Below, piece after piece: positions 12,561 to 30,146 of a DNA stretch of 64,000 nt (the stretch's first letter is position 1; each line of letters begins with the position of its first letter). Made by a program: the position numbers and the translations under genes. This DNA is from Primula veris. Lineage: Eukaryota; Streptophyta; Magnoliopsida; Ericales; Primulaceae. The notes below the pieces were generated by a model. It saw only the letters and a program-made list of their open reading frames with translations, had not been told where the DNA came from and searched no databases. The stretch spans positions 31,844,967-31,908,966 of the forward strand of contig OY821744.1 in NCBI GenBank assembly GCA_963682055.1, written 5' to 3'.

Positions 12561-13701
12561 CCCCTGCTGATGCCAAGGCAAAAGTCTTAGAGAGGTTGGG
12601 GGGCCTGTTGGGGCAGGCGAGGCGAGAACGAGCCGCTCGAAAGGCCGAAGCCGACAAGAGGAAGAGGGAGGAGGCGAAGGCCCCTCGTGAGTCAAAGAAG
12701 GCCCGGACCGGGGGATCTGAGATGAGGGAGGATGCTGCACCCGTCCTTGAGCCTGGGGAGCCGGAGGTCGTCCCCGAAGAGCGAGAGATGCCAACTACCC
12801 ATGCGAAGGGTCTAATGCCTAGCGCTTCGGGCTCAAGCTCAGGCCCTGGCTCCCCGTCGCCAAGAATGCCTATTCAGACCCCGGAGGAGGTCAAGGCGAC
12901 GACTGGGGTTCGGAGCATCATGGAGGGTCATCCCTCTGCTGGCCTGCTGGCTCTGGCCGCGCTTCAGCAGCAAACCATCGAGGCTGACCATCGCGGCCGC
13001 GACCTTGCTTCTGCCATGAAGTCGGCCATGGCGATGATCCCTCAGGTAAGATGTTGTTTTCGTTGTGCCGTTCTTGAGTGTTCTTTGTTTATTTCTTAAA
13101 TTTTTTGCTAAGTGTTCCTCTTCTTTTGTAGGCCTACCTAACGATGAACCAGTATGTCTACCAGCAAGGGCAACTGGTGAGGTCGTGGATGTCGAAGGCC
13201 GAGGCCAGTGCTAAGCAGGCCGAAGACGCTCTGAAGAAGGCGGAGGGGGCCCAAATAAGGGCAGAGAGGGCCGAGGGCCTCGTTGAATCCTTGGAAGCTC
13301 GGAGAGCTGAGGCCGCTAAGGCCGGTGCTGAGGCCGAGGAGCGTGAATAGGCTGCTGTAACAGCTCTGAAGGAGGCTGAAGCAAGCTTGGCCGAAAAGGT
13401 GAAAGCCGCAGTCGAGGCCGCTGAGGCAGGGGTGGCTGATAAAGTGAAGGATGCGGTTCAGACCGCCGAGGCGGTGTTGAGCGCCGCCTTGGAACTATCA
13501 GCACAGAAGGACTTTAATTCCTTCTATGTTGATGGCTTGTCTGAGGCAGCGGCTTTCATGAGGGCGGGACCGGATCACCCGGTGTGGAACATGGAAAACA
13601 TCATGGTTCCCGTTCCCTCTGCTCCCATTCCCGAGGTGGTCCCCTTAACCCCTCGAGCCCTCTCGGATGATGAAGCCGATGATAATGAGGGGGCAGCCTA
13701 G
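12506..13701 (+). pseudogene. Antisense extra ORF (aORF) of the gypsy element
   Basis: Lies between pol and the expected 3' LTR, opposite in strand to gag-pol. An intron with GT-AG ends (13046-13131) joins two frames in phase: the first is Lys/Glu/Ala-rich (AKVLERLGGLLGQARRERAA), the second a long Ala/Glu/Lys coiled-coil-like segment (KAEASAKQAEDALKKAE). A TAG at 13348-13350 breaks the second exon; the frame then continues to TAG at 13699-13701 with an acidic tail. Function is unknown; such aORFs are known in Tat elements. The true 5' end is unclear because the upstream sequence looks like LTR. Confidence 0.65.
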
Positions 13702-13899
13702 GGGTTTTTCTTTGTTTTGTTTTCGATGTAATCTTTTTTCTGCACTTTAGCTTGTAATAGCTTCTTATCGAATGAAATGAAAAAACAATTTTGGACTTGT
13801 CTTTTATTCTTCTGTTTTTTACTTCCGTTGTGTGCGTGCCCCCAATGAGTGGGCCGGTATGCTTCGGCATTGGGGCACTCATTTTGTATAGCTCATTTT

Positions 13900-14665
13900 A
13901 AACCGGGGTGCCGTATGTTCTGAAACACTTGTGGAATTTTTAATGAACTGAAAAATTCAAATAAATATAACCGGGGTGTCGTATAGGCTCGGGTGTTCTG
14001 AAACACTTGTAGAATTTTAAATGAACTGAACAATTCAAATAAATATAAACCGGGGTGCCGTATAGGCTCGGGTGTTCTGAAACACTTGTAGAATTTTAAA
14101 TGAACTGACAAATTCAAATAAACATAAACCGGGGTGCCGTATAGGCTCGGGTGTTCTGAAACACTTGTAGAATTTTAAATGAACTGAACAATTCAAATAA
14201 ATATAAACCGGGGTGCCGTATAGGCTCGGGTGTTCTGAAACACTTGTAGAATTTTAAATGAACTGAAAAATTCAAATAAATATAACCGGGGTGCCGTATA
14301 GGCTCGGGTGTTCTGAAACACTTGTGAAATTTTAAATGAACTGAAAAATTCAAATAAATATAACCGGGGTGCCGTATAGGCTCGGGTGTTCTGAAACACT
14401 TGTAGAATTTTAAATGAACTGAACAATTCAAATAAATATAAACCGGGGTGCCGTATAGGCTCGGGTGTTCTGAAACACTTGTAGAATTTTAAATGAACTG
14501 AACAATTCAAATAAATATAAACCGGGGTGCCGTATAGGCTCGGGTGTTCTGAAACACTTGTAGAATTTTAAATGAACTGAAAAATTCAAATAAATATAAC
14601 CGGGGTGCCGTATAGGCTCGGGTGTTCTGAAACACTTGTGAAATAAACTGAAAATGTAAGACGGG
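13900..14665. repeat. Tandem array, ~79-bp unit, about 10 copies
   Basis: Units start with CCGGGGTGCCGTATAGGCTC and continue GGGTGTTCTGAAACACTTGTAGAATTTTAAATGAACTGAAAAATTCAAATAAATAT-like sequence. Starts recur near 13903, 13974, 14052, 14129, 14208, 14287, 14364, 14443, 14522 and 14600, with most periods 77-80 bp. The array sits in the 3' untranslated region of the gypsy element; such arrays are a known feature of Tat-lineage elements and can seed satellite DNA. Confidence 0.9.
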
Positions 14666-14746
14666 GTGATTTCGAAATAACAACAGTTTTATTCATAAAG
14701 CCCTTGGGCACATTTACATCATATTTTTAACACAAAAGTCGAGCCC

Positions 14747-17700
14747 TTATTGATAGTACTTCCTCAGGTTATTGACGTTCCAAGGTCGATCCATCGGGAC
14801 ATCATCGGGGAGGCGACCTAACAGGTAGGCCCCGTTGCCCGCCGCACCGAGGATTCGGTAGGGGCCTTCCCAGTTGGGGCCTAGCTTGCCGTCGGACTGT
14901 ACCCTCGTGTTGTTGTTTACTTTCCGTAGCACGAGGTCTTCGTTTTGGAAGCGTCTGGCGTTCACTCTTTTGTTATAGGAACGCCCCAGCTCGTTCTTGT
15001 ATTCGGCGTTACAGATGGCCGCGACTTCCCTTCGTTCTTCGGCATATTCGAGTTCGAGGCCCATCATCTTTTCGTTCAGGCCGTTCTCCACCATGTCGGT
15101 TCTGAGAGAGGGGAGTCCGATTTCTAATGGGATGACAGCTTCCATCCCGTAGGTGAGGCTATAGGGCGTCTGCTGGGTGCCCCGTCTTCTCGTCGTTCGG
15201 TAGGCCCAAAGGACGTGCTGAAGCTCATCAGCCCATCGTCCTTTGGACTCGTCTAGCCTCTTTTTTATTCCGTCGAGGATGGTCTTATTCGACACTTTAG
15301 CTTGGCCGTTGCTTTGTGGGTACGAAGGGGTGGAATAATAGCTTCTGATGCGGTATTTCGCATACATCGCTTTTAACTTGGCTCCGGTGAACTGGCCCCC
15401 ATTATCTGCCACTATCGAGTAGGGGATTCCGAATCTCGTGATTACATCCCTCCAGAGGAACCTGATCACCTCGGCCTCCGTTATCTTTGCTAATGCCACG
15501 GCTTCGACCCACTTCGAGAAGTAGTCGGTGACCATGAGGAGGAACTTTTTGCCTCCCGGGGCCCGAGGGAATGGTCTGACGATGTCCATGCCCCATTGGG
15601 CAAAGGGCCAAGGTGAAGTCACGCTGCTCATCTTTTGGGCCGGGGCTCTAGGTATGGGGGCGTATTTCTGGCATTTCTCACATTTGAGCACGAATTCTTT
15701 AGAATCCTTTTGCATGAGGGGCCACCAATACCCGTGAGTTAAGGCACGGTTGGCTAGCGACCTGCCCCCGGTGTGGCTCCCACACGTTCCTTCGTGGATC
15801 TCCTCCATGACCCTCACCACCATATCGGGATGGACACAGAGTAAGTAGGGCCCAGAGAATGACCTTTTATAAAGTTTACTGCAGGGAGCCAACCAGAACC
15901 CCAGTGCCTTTCTTCTTATCTTTTCAGCATCTTTCCTATCTTCGGGAAGGTCTCCGGTGCGGTGGTATTCGATGATGGGATCCATCCAGCTCGGTTCCGA
16001 CGGGAGGTCAGTCACTACGTTAACTCGTGCCTTAGCTTCGATGCTAGGCGAAGGGACGTATTCTATGGTGATGACTCGCTCCTTTTTATCACTCATGGCC
16101 GAGGCTAGGGTCCCTAGTGCATCGGCGTGGGTGTTTTCATTTATGTTTATGTTGATGATTTCCTGATGCTCGAAGCTTTGGAGTATTCCGGAGGCGATGG
16201 CCACGTAGCTTGCCATCCTTTCGTCCTTTGTCTGAAACTCGCCTCTGATCTGGCTACTGACTAATTGGGAATCAGTATGCACCAGTATCTTCTTGATGCC
16301 GAGACTTCGGGCCATTTTCAGGCCTGCGATCACGGCTTCGTACTCTGCCTCGTTATTGGTGGCTCGGAAGCCAAGCTGGATTGACTTCTCGATTACATCA
16401 CCCTGTGGGGATTGCAGTACCACCCCGAGGCCTGACCCCTTTTTATTGGCAGGTCCGTCGGCGTGCAAGGTCCACGTTCCTTGGACACGTTCCTCGATGC
16501 CGGGGGACGTAGTCGTTCCGGTGAATTCTGCCACAAAGTCGGTCAGGGCCTGCCCCTTGACGGACGTTCGCGGCTCGTACCGGATATCGTACGCATTCAG
16601 GTGGCAAGCCCACTTCGTCATACGGCGAGACAGGTCTCCCTTCTGGAGTATTTCCCGAATGGGCTGATCCGTATATACCACGATACTGTGTGCCGAGAAG
16701 TAATGGGCCAGTTTTCGCGATGCCATAACGAGTGCCAGGACGAGCTTTTCTAGGGGCATATACCTAGCCTCGGCGTCGAGGAGGGTTTTACTCACGTAAT
16801 AGATCGGCCTTTGCTCCCTGCCGACCTCTTTGATGAGGACGGCGCTAACGGCTATCTCGGACACGGCGAGGTACAGGGCAAGGACGTCGCCGGTGTCCGG
16901 CTTAGCCAAAAGAGGCGCGCTTCCGAGGTAGTTCGCCAGCTCCGTGAACGCATTCCTGCATTCGTCGTTCCATTCAAACTTTTTCTGGGCCTTCAGAGTC
17001 GTAAAGAATGGCTTGCATCGATCTCCGAACCGGGCTATAAATCGGTTGAGGGCAGCGGCCATTCCGGCTAACTTTTGTACATCCTTCCTTTTTTCAGGGG
17101 TTCTCAAGTTCTTTAAGGCTGAGATTTGGACCGGGTTCGCCTCTATACCGCGATGGGTCACCATGAACCCTAGGAACTTTCCGGCACCAACTCCGAAGGC
17201 GCACTTAGAGGCGTTCAGCTTCAGATCATGCCTTCGTATAGTTTCGAACACCTCTCTTAGGTCGGACAGGTGGTCGTTTTCCTGGGCGCTTTTTACTACC
17301 ATGTCGTCGATATAGACCTCCATGCTCCGGCCTATGCTATTGGCGAATATCTTGGTGACCATTTTCTGATACGTCGCTCCGGCGTTCTTAAGCCCAAATG
17401 GCATCACCTTGTAACAGTAATTCCCCCTTGGGGTTATGAAGGCGGTTTTTTCTTGGTCGGCCTCCGACATGGGTATTTGATGATATCCGGAGCAGGCGTC
17501 CAGGAAGCTCATTCTGGCGGCTCCGGCGGTGGAGTCTACTATCTGATCAATTTTAGGCAGAGGGAACGGATCCTTTGGGCAGGCCCGGTTAAGGCTCGTG
17601 TAATCGATGCAGACACGCAGCTTTCCGTTCTTTTTAGGGACCACCACGGGGTTAGCGAGCCATCTAGGGTAAAAGATTTCCCTGATGGCTCCAGCTAGCA

Positions 17701-18103
17701 GAAGCTTTTGTACTTCCTCGTTTATGGCATCGGCATGCTCCGGACTTACGCGGCGCCCCTTTTGCATCACAGGCTTCGCATCCGAGTTGACGTTCAACTT
17801 ATGGCAGGCGAGGTCGGGACTGATGCCCGGCATTTCGCATGGAGACCATGCGAAGTTATCGAGGTATTCGAGCAGTAGCTTAACGAGATCTGAAACCTCG
17901 GGCTCGCTCAGCCCCGCGCCTACCATAAAAAAGTGGTCCTCGTCGTACCCCGGGATCTGGACCTTCAGCAATCCTCCTTCTACCTTTTCTTCGGCTTCCG
18001 GACCCATCTTCTTGTTCAGTTCCCGCAGCAGCTTGGGATCCTCAGCTTCTATGTTCATAGCACTCTGAACCGGAACCGGCTTACTGCCGGAGTATACGGC
18101 CAT
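14747..18103 (-). pseudogene. Gypsy pol: RT, two RNase H, integrase
   Basis: A 1118-codon frame. In order: reverse transcriptase (LANPVVVPKKNGKLRVCIDY, and the catalytic YIDDM near residue 265), classical RNase H (YTDQPIREIL), a second RNase H (WTLHADGPANKKGSG, NNEAEYEAVIAGL, HTDSQLV), integrase zinc finger (H-H-C-C, ending CEKCQKY) and integrase core (GMDIV, VADNGGQF). The third integrase acidic residue, expected 35 residues after the second Asp, is Lys (codon at 15296-15298). Upstream, the same reading continues to about 18358 but for an in-frame TAA (18176-18178). The element is thus defective for autonomous movement. Confidence 0.9.
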
Positions 18104-18309
18104 GGCACAGCTTCTCGAGACCTTTTGGTTTCCCGATATGGTCTCGACTCCATTCGTAGTGGGGTACTTGACCTTTTAGTGTAGAGTGGAGGAGACGCCT
18201 TCTATCTCATGAAGCCACGCGCACCCCAGAATGACGTTGTAAACGGAGGGGACGTCCACCACCGTGAACTCAACGCTCATAACCTTGGTTCCTGTCTTAA
18301 CAGGCAAGG

Positions 18310-20316
18310 TTATGTTCCCTCTGGGCTGAACAGCCTCAGAGTTGAATCCGTACAGAGGGGGGCGTTGGTATCTAACTGCCCCTCCGTCAGCCCCATCTTT
18401 TCGAAGAGGTCTCCAAAGAGAATATTCACCGACGCCCCCTGATCGACGAGGATGCGTCCTACTGAACAATGGCCCACTTGGGCCGTGATGACAAGGGCGT
18501 CATAGTGGGGCAGGTCTACCCCGAATAGATCGAAATCCGTGAAGCTTAGATCCGGCTTGGTACCTTGTTTGCTCCTCTTTCGGGGTTTCGAGCTTTCGGC
18601 GAGGCAGACGTGCTTTTTCATCGTGGCCTCACGGGCCTCGGTTCTCTCCGCCCCATTTGGCTTCGGCTTCTTTGGTCCAGAATGGATAACCTGGCAAGTC
18701 ATCACCGGTGGGGGGAAGTCTGGTTGCCTTTCGTCGTCCCCTTCTCGGTCTCGATCGGGGTCCCTTCGCGTCTTGACGTATTTCTCCATCAAGCCGTCCC
18801 GGACCCATCCTTCTAGCCTTGCCTTTAGACCATGACACTCATTGGTATAGTGGCCACGGCCTCTGTGATAGTCACAAAATTTGTCATTAGGCCCCCGGGC
18901 CGGCTCGTTCCTGAGCGGGGGAGGCCAGGAAAAGAATGGCTCGTTCTCGATCTCAAAGAGCAGGTCGGTCAGTGGTAGGCAAAACGTGATGGAGTAGGCA
19001 TTTCCAGGGTTCGAAGGGCCAGCCCGACGGGTATCCTCTCTTCTACGCTTAGCGGCCGGGTGCGGGCTCTCCTTCGTTCGCGGTCTCTCCAACCTTTCCG
19101 TTATGGGGCGATCTCGCCGGGTGCTCCTTGAGACGGCTCCTCCCCGAGGCTGCTCGATGCTAGCGACTGAACGCGTTGCTCCAGCAGATCTCATGTCTTT
19201 CTCGATATCGACATGCTGTTTTATTAGTGACCGGAGCTGGGAGACCGAGCCAGGAGGGGTTGCTATCATTTCGTTACGGATCCTGCTTCCCACGATCATG
19301 TTCTGTCTGAAAGCAGCTATAGCCATAGAATCGGGGCATTCGGTACACTCAGCGTGCTTCTGCCAGAACCGATTATCGTAACTCTCGAGGGTCTCTTTGG
19401 GCTGGGCCCTCACTTGGTATAGCTGCTCCGGTTGGGCAGCCCTTTCCTTCAAGTTAATGAACCGGTGTGCGAAGTCATATGCCAGATCATCCCAACAGTA
19501 GATGGAGTTGGCAGGCAGAGACTGGAACCATTTACTTGCGAGCCTCCCCAGGCTGGCGGGGAAGCATTTACACATAAGGCGATCGAGGTGGGACCAGTGA
19601 TTCATCTGGTATCGATAGTGTCGGAGGTGGGCTTCCGGGTCAGAATCAGCGTTGAACACTTGGAGAACGGGGGCAGTAAAATTTCCGGGGGGCGTACTGT
19701 ACTCTATCTCGTCTGAGAATGGGGTACTGCGGGTGGAGGCGACGATTTTTAGCGCTGCCTCGTCCGCGACTTCATCTCGGCCAGCGCGACGACCCCGCCT
19801 CCTCCTCCGGGGAGGCCTTTCAGTTCGTGCATGACTCGAAGCGGGCCGTGAATCGTGACTATCACCTGGTCGACCGATTCGTGAGTGCACGCTTTGGTCG
19901 TTTATACGGCGCGAACTCCCTTCGTGGGAACGCCTCGACTCCTCTCCCCTAGCCGGCTCCTCAGGAACCTCTAGGGGGGGTCTTCTTGAGGGTCCCAACC
20001 GCGACATCACGCTCTTGGCGGGGATGCGAACGGGCTCTGGCTGCTCTACGCCGCGAGAGACGGGTCCGGGCTCAGATGTCATCATAGAGGCTATCAACGC
20101 CTTTTGAGCCGCCAAGGCAACGAGTTCCTTCTCATGGATCTCTAACATCATGCGAGTCAGCTCGTCGCGCGACCGGGGCGTCCCCTGGACCGCATTGAGT
20201 GGAATAGGCTGCCCCTCAGGCGCAGTTCCCGGCGTGCCAAAAGAGAGGGTCCTCGGCATTCCAAATACTGGGACGTGCCGTGGGGGCGGGCTCTCGTACT
20301 GTTCATTATCTGTCAT
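18310..20316 (-). pseudogene. Gypsy gag with start of protease
   Basis: A 668-codon frame starting MTDNEQYESPP. The retrotransposon gag (capsid) domain spans roughly residues 215-330 (FNADSDPEAHLRHYR, CFPASLGRLASKWFQSLP, NLKERAAQPEQ). A zinc-knuckle-like C-x2-H-x5-H-x4-C motif (CDYHRGRGHYTNEC) follows, then the aspartic protease start (ILVDQGASVNILF). The frame is lost near a run of six G (18357-18362, C on the coding strand), after which the protease continues in another frame. Gag and pol were therefore probably one polyprotein. Confidence 0.85.
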
Positions 20317-20378
20317 TGTTCCTTGGAAACGGATTGTCAGAGCTAGCGCGCTACGAGATTCCCACAGACGGCGCCAAT

Positions 20379-21076
20379 TGGCGAGCCTGCTTTTCTTCCC
20401 AAGCTCGACTTATATATTTATTCGCGTCGGCTCCGATCTTCCAAGGTAGTTGACGTAGGTGGTATCTGCTTCGTCGTCGGGATGCTCTCTAAGCCTGCAC
20501 AAGAAACGAACAGGGGCCCGAGGTTGGTGCCAGGTTTTCCCTCTCCGACGATCAAGTCAGTATCGATATAGACTTAAGGTAGGAGTATAGTTAAGAATGA
20601 GGGATTGGTCCAGTTACAAGTCGTGGCGCCAGGTGTCACAGTCGATATTCTTGGCGGTCCGGATTATTTTAGCTTTATCTCTCATCTCTGTCTTTTTGTG
20701 TCCCCTCTCTAATTGGTATTAGTGGGGGTATTTATAGTCTGATCAGAGGCGTCTTAGCCCTTGGATCACTGCACTGTCTAATAAAGATCCAACGGCTTCA
20801 GGTCATTTATGACTCTGACAATGGTACTGTTCACCATCCGGGGCCCACAGGGCTGGCCTGTGATTGGGCCACGTCGATGAAACACATTAAGGGTCCCCCA
20901 AGGGAGCAGCAGCATTAATTGGGGAAGTGTGCTCGACAAGCTTCTTCGGGCCGGCCTAGGCACGGTCCGGTCGCTCAAGATCCGGGGTGACGCGTTACCC
21001 ATGGTTGACAGGCCCGGATCGCCTGCTGTGGGGTCGATATCGGTCCGGACGAGGGGGTGCCGACATCCCCTCGCCA
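20379..21076 (-). mobile_element. 5' LTR of the gypsy element
   Basis: About 698 bp bounded by the short inverted ends TGGCGAG and CTCGCCA. The minus strand just inside reads TGGCGCCGTCTGTGGGAA (20360-20377), the position of a primer-binding site. A TATAAATA box on the minus strand lies at about 20729-20736, and an AATAAA-like signal near the inner end. A second partial copy lies at 63612-64000. The flank to the right leads into the LACS9 gene. Confidence 0.8.
20729..20736 (-). promoter_or_regulatory. LTR TATA box
   Basis: TATAAATA on the minus strand inside the LTR, followed by C-rich sequence. It would drive gag-pol transcription away from the LACS9 gene. The same box is conserved in the second LTR (about 63960-63967). 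Confidence 0.5.
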
Positions 21077-21597
21077 CAGCACAGCAAAGGGTGAGTCAAC
21101 TAAACTCGCTACATAAATATCTACGCTAAAATTATAAAACTACGAAATACAATATTGAAATCTTTAATATAAAAGGTTCATCTTGTTACTTCTACACCAC
21201 CACGACACTTCTGAACCTCAACTACTAACGCCAAGTGGCGTGACTCAACCCACGACTCAAATGTGTATAAAGTCGGAATCACAATGCCGGATCACTTCTC
21301 AGATCCTGGATCACTACTCAGATCCACGTATAGAATCAACTACTCATGAAATCTATACGCTGGCTAACACCTCCACGTATGGCCATACGCGTTGCCGTAT
21401 ATCCGGTGGACATCAGGCCCCCGCACGGATACAACGTATGTTCTATATCTTGGTTTTGTAACCAGTTTTCACATATATTTCCAGCTACATTTCTGATTTG
21501 AAAAGAAAACTTTGGAAAATTTAACCATTTGCACCACTTTATGCTAAACTACATGACTCTCTTAATTGTTTTGCAGGAACTGCTCAGTTCTTCAAAA
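21077..21597 (+). promoter_or_regulatory. LACS9 upstream region and 5'-UTR intron acceptor
   Basis: Only about 520 bp separate the gypsy LTR from the LACS9 start codon. A polypyrimidine tract and TTGTTTTGCAG at 21566-21576 look like a splice acceptor just before the start, implying a 5'-UTR intron whose donor is not identified. The core promoter cannot be placed with confidence. Confidence 0.4.
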
Positions 21598-26659
<5,062 letters not shown>

Positions 26660-28140
26660 GTTGCTCAAAAATTAAATATTTGCAGATCAATAAAGAGATC
26701 GCTAAAGCATCGGTGTACCATACACAACCCGTCTTCTTACTTTTTGACTAATTCATTCTTGTTTGCTTATCTTGTTTCTTCAATCTCCATTTCATTTTTG
26801 CTCTTTTAGCAGTTTCCTAAATTTCTTATAATTTTGTGAAAAAGTTTTCAAAAAAGATAAAGTACGTAAGTTACAATGCTCATTACTCGTTACATTTTCC
26901 CTTTCTTTTTTGTCATAAATTTATCAATTATGTTACTGCGGTGGGTACGTTACAACCAAAAATTGCTCATAAAGATGTCACATTGACATCAACCTTGGAT
27001 CCATTTTTACTGGGCCAAGGCTTCCTTTTTAAAAATTGATTTGAAAAGAGTCGTAACGCTACTTTATTATCCAGGTTTTCCTAAACTAGTATTACTCACT
27101 ATAATCTAGCCTTAAATCACCATTCATAAGAAGAAAAACATCATTCTCTTTATCTCCTGATCAATGTCAACCTAACAAATTTTGGAGTACGTTATTTCAA
27201 TAATAAGTAAACTTTATAATTTTGTAAGATAAGGGAGACCCCAATAAATTGAAGGTTGGGAGCTCACAAGGGATACCAAATTAATTCGGTGCAGAATTTT
27301 TTTAAAAAGTAGTTATTCAAAAAAATAAATATAAATCTCTATTATTAAGTTGGAGTATTGGGTTAGAGGTGTAAAGTTATTTATTTGAACTTTCAATCCT
27401 GAATCCCTGATGTAACTTGAGCATAATACAAGGTCTTTTTTTTCAAGTGATCAGCAGCTTGTATGTTTACATCACATACTTTAAAGCTCCTTTATGATTA
27501 GAAATATCACCTAAATTGCAGTCTCTTCTTCTTTGTCCATTTAGTACATTTCTTTGTAAACTTTTTCCTCACAAAAAAAGTCGAAGTAAAAGTGAAAGAG
27601 CTATCACAAAAACAAAGACAATTTTCTTAAAGGGAGATTTAAATAAGTCATAAAGTTCTATAGTAGTTTTTTTATTGAAAGAAAGTATTATAGTAGATTA
27701 ATTAGCATAAATCTGCAAGACACTATACATCATAACTTCTTTCCATGAGCAAGATATAACTCAAAATAAAAAACATTTCAACTGGGATTCGGAAATTTAC
27801 GAGAGATTAATGTAAATGATACTCACCCGATTTTGCTAATTTACATGGCTCCCCCCCTCACCGCATTCTACTGGATTTGTTTGTCCGAACGTTGTTTTCC
27901 ATTAAATTTTTTAATGGAGTACTTTTCGAAATACTAATTTGTTCATTATTCTAAAATATATTATTGATTGTTTTCTTAATAAATGGTTAATTTGAACTAT
28001 AGTTGTTGGGACCGAAAGCAAAACGGAAAATATAAACGTGAAAGTTTGAAAGTTAAAAAATATGAAACAAAACAACATCTACTCATGAATTTATAAGATA
28101 AGGGAAACGGACGTCGTGAAACAGAAAACAGAAAACATAA
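26660..28140. other. Intergenic, 3' of LACS9
   Basis: AT-rich sequence with LACS9 3' UTR at the start. I see no gene or clear transposon end. Confidence 0.4.
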
Positions 28141-28262
28141 TACTCCTGTTTGGCTATTTGAGAAGGGAAATGAATTTTAAGCTAGATATTATTTTGTCTA
28201 CTTCCTGTTTGGCTATTTGAGAAGGGAAATAAATTTTAAGCTAAATATTATTTTGTCTACTT
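28141..28262. repeat. Two-copy tandem duplication, ~60 bp
   Basis: CCTGTTTGGCTATTTGAGAA and about 40 following bases occur twice in a row (from about 28145 and 28204) with few changes. Confidence 0.85.
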
Positions 28263-29745
28263 TGTGATTTGGTTTTAGCATGAGTCTAGGAATTGGACAT
28301 GGTCCAAGAGAAGATTTTGAGAACTAGTCAAAAGACTTAGCTTAGGCCTGCAAATGTTCAACAGCATTATTGTCAGATAGTACTTTTCTTGAAATTACTC
28401 TCATTTGTTTAAAATTTAAATTAAAAAACCTTCTCATCCTGTTTCAACTTTCAGCTTGCATTAGTCTATATCTCTATGATGTAACTTGACTCATTGTAAC
28501 ACACTTATAAATCTTTTTGACTTTTCTTACGATTCATACGCGCCATCATTAGATGTGAAGATACAATTTTTTTTTTTTAATGTTATCAAGTTTGACTTAA
28601 TATTATTTTGGTTCTTGTTAATCTTTTACCCTAGGGCACCTAAGAATTGTTGGGGGGAAACGGATTTTGACAACTAAAATTTAAACAAAATATAGATATT
28701 GATGCCATAAGTAGAAATACTAACAATGGTAAACCGGTAGACGGTAGTAGTGTAACTGTGTAACCTTGTTTCCAATGAGGTCTCGTCTTCAAGTCTTGTG
28801 AAACTCTACATATCTATATGTCTCCTTAGATTTTAATTGGACATTGTTTCCATATAAAACGTCCTAATAATTATAAATTTCAAAAGTCTATGAATAACTT
28901 TTCAAAATTTATAATTCCGATTTCTAAAAATGTACAAATTTATATTCTAAATTTGCATATCTTAAAACTCCCTTTAAATTATTACCGCATCACAATATTA
29001 GTTTACACTATTTTTTTTTATTAATAATGCATACTTAGTTATTGCCTTCCAAATTATAGATTCATATTTCCATTTTGGTCGGTTTAATTTTATAATTTCA
29101 ATTTTTGTATATTAAAAAAAATATATTAGCCATTTTTTCATATTTTTCGATCTATCGTTGAACTTACTTAAGAAAAGTCATAGACAAATTTAGAAATTAG
29201 GAAAAAAATACGTTTAGTGTATTGTACTATCAATGTTTAACGATTTAGGTATTGCACTATCAATTTTAACAATTGAGATAATAATTTACGAAATTTATCA
29301 TAATTGATGACTTATCGTTAAACAAAATGATGAAAATTCATTCAATTTCTCTTACTTATCACATGTTGAGTGTAATTCTGTCAACATCCGAAAGAAATAG
29401 ATCCACAAATGTGAGATATAACGACTGTAATTTCGTCGATTTATGGTATTAGTCTCTTAATTCGACGAAATTTCATATTTCGGTATCTTAATTATTAAAA
29501 ATAGTAGTTGAGTAGCTAAATCGTTAAGAAGTACAATACTTAGTTTTTTTCAAATTAATTATAAAAGTATAGGTATAATGATAATGTAACCGTATTATAA
29601 TTTCATGTGACCAGTATTATAAAATGAAAGGAGTTTGTATATTAAAATTAATAAAAAATGGAATATGGAAACGTCATACAAGTATGGGAGTGGGTGGCCC
29701 ACAGCGTCAGTTACTTCTTCACCCACGCATCTATATCACTACACA

Positions 29746-29748
<3 letters not shown>
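28263..29748. other. AT-rich intergenic
   Basis: No gene, RNA or transposon boundary recognised. Confidence 0.35.

Positions 29749-29788
<40 letters not shown>
29749..29788. repeat. (CT)n microsatellite
   Basis: An uninterrupted run of about 19 CT units. Confidence 0.95.
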
Positions 29789-29791
<3 letters not shown>

Positions 29792-30146
29792 ATCTGTAGT
29801 CTATATACATACATTACATACATTGGTAACAAAAGTTTAAAATTGTACCGCATCTGTGACCTATTTATCTGCATTACTTTACACATGTGATCATTTTGTA
29901 GTGAATGTACAGCTTTTTTTCTGTAAAAAAGGATTGTGCAAAAACAAAAATGCATCACACAGATATGCAGATATGCAGTAAGAGTCTAGTTTTTTTTAAT
30001 AAAAATAGTAATGTTTTTAAAAATGAAACAAAAGAAACTGAAATGTTTACTCAAAGTGAAAAAGGTATTAAGAAAATTTATATTTTGAACAATTAAGAAT
30101 ATACCCGTTTAACCTTCCCAAAAATTAAAGATATTTTATTAGTATA

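Larger units (their letters stand above)
12328..21076 (-). mobile_element. Degenerate Ty3/gypsy retrotransposon, Tat (Retand-like) lineage
   Basis: Read on the minus strand the order is 5' LTR (21076-20379), primer-binding-like site, gag, protease, reverse transcriptase, RNase H, a second (archaeal-type) RNase H, integrase, a tandem-repeat array, then an ORF on the opposite strand. Two RNase H domains plus an antisense extra ORF are features reported for Tat-lineage elements. No matching 3' LTR is visible, so the element is truncated or rearranged on its low-coordinate side. It is GC-rich against AT-rich surroundings. Confidence 0.85.

Noticed and set aside
13893..14510. Minus-strand frames with repeated HLKFYKCFRTPEPIRHPG peptides
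   Set aside because: They are translations of the 79-bp tandem repeat; a repeated DNA unit without stops explains them better than a repeat protein.
13900..14665. CRISPR-like array
   Set aside because: Units are contiguous with no unique spacers, and the window is plant nuclear DNA.
14945..20449. Many plus-strand open frames inside the gypsy element
   Set aside because: They are the opposite strand of GC-rich gag-pol sequence; no recognisable domains, and the minus-strand frames carry all retroelement motifs.
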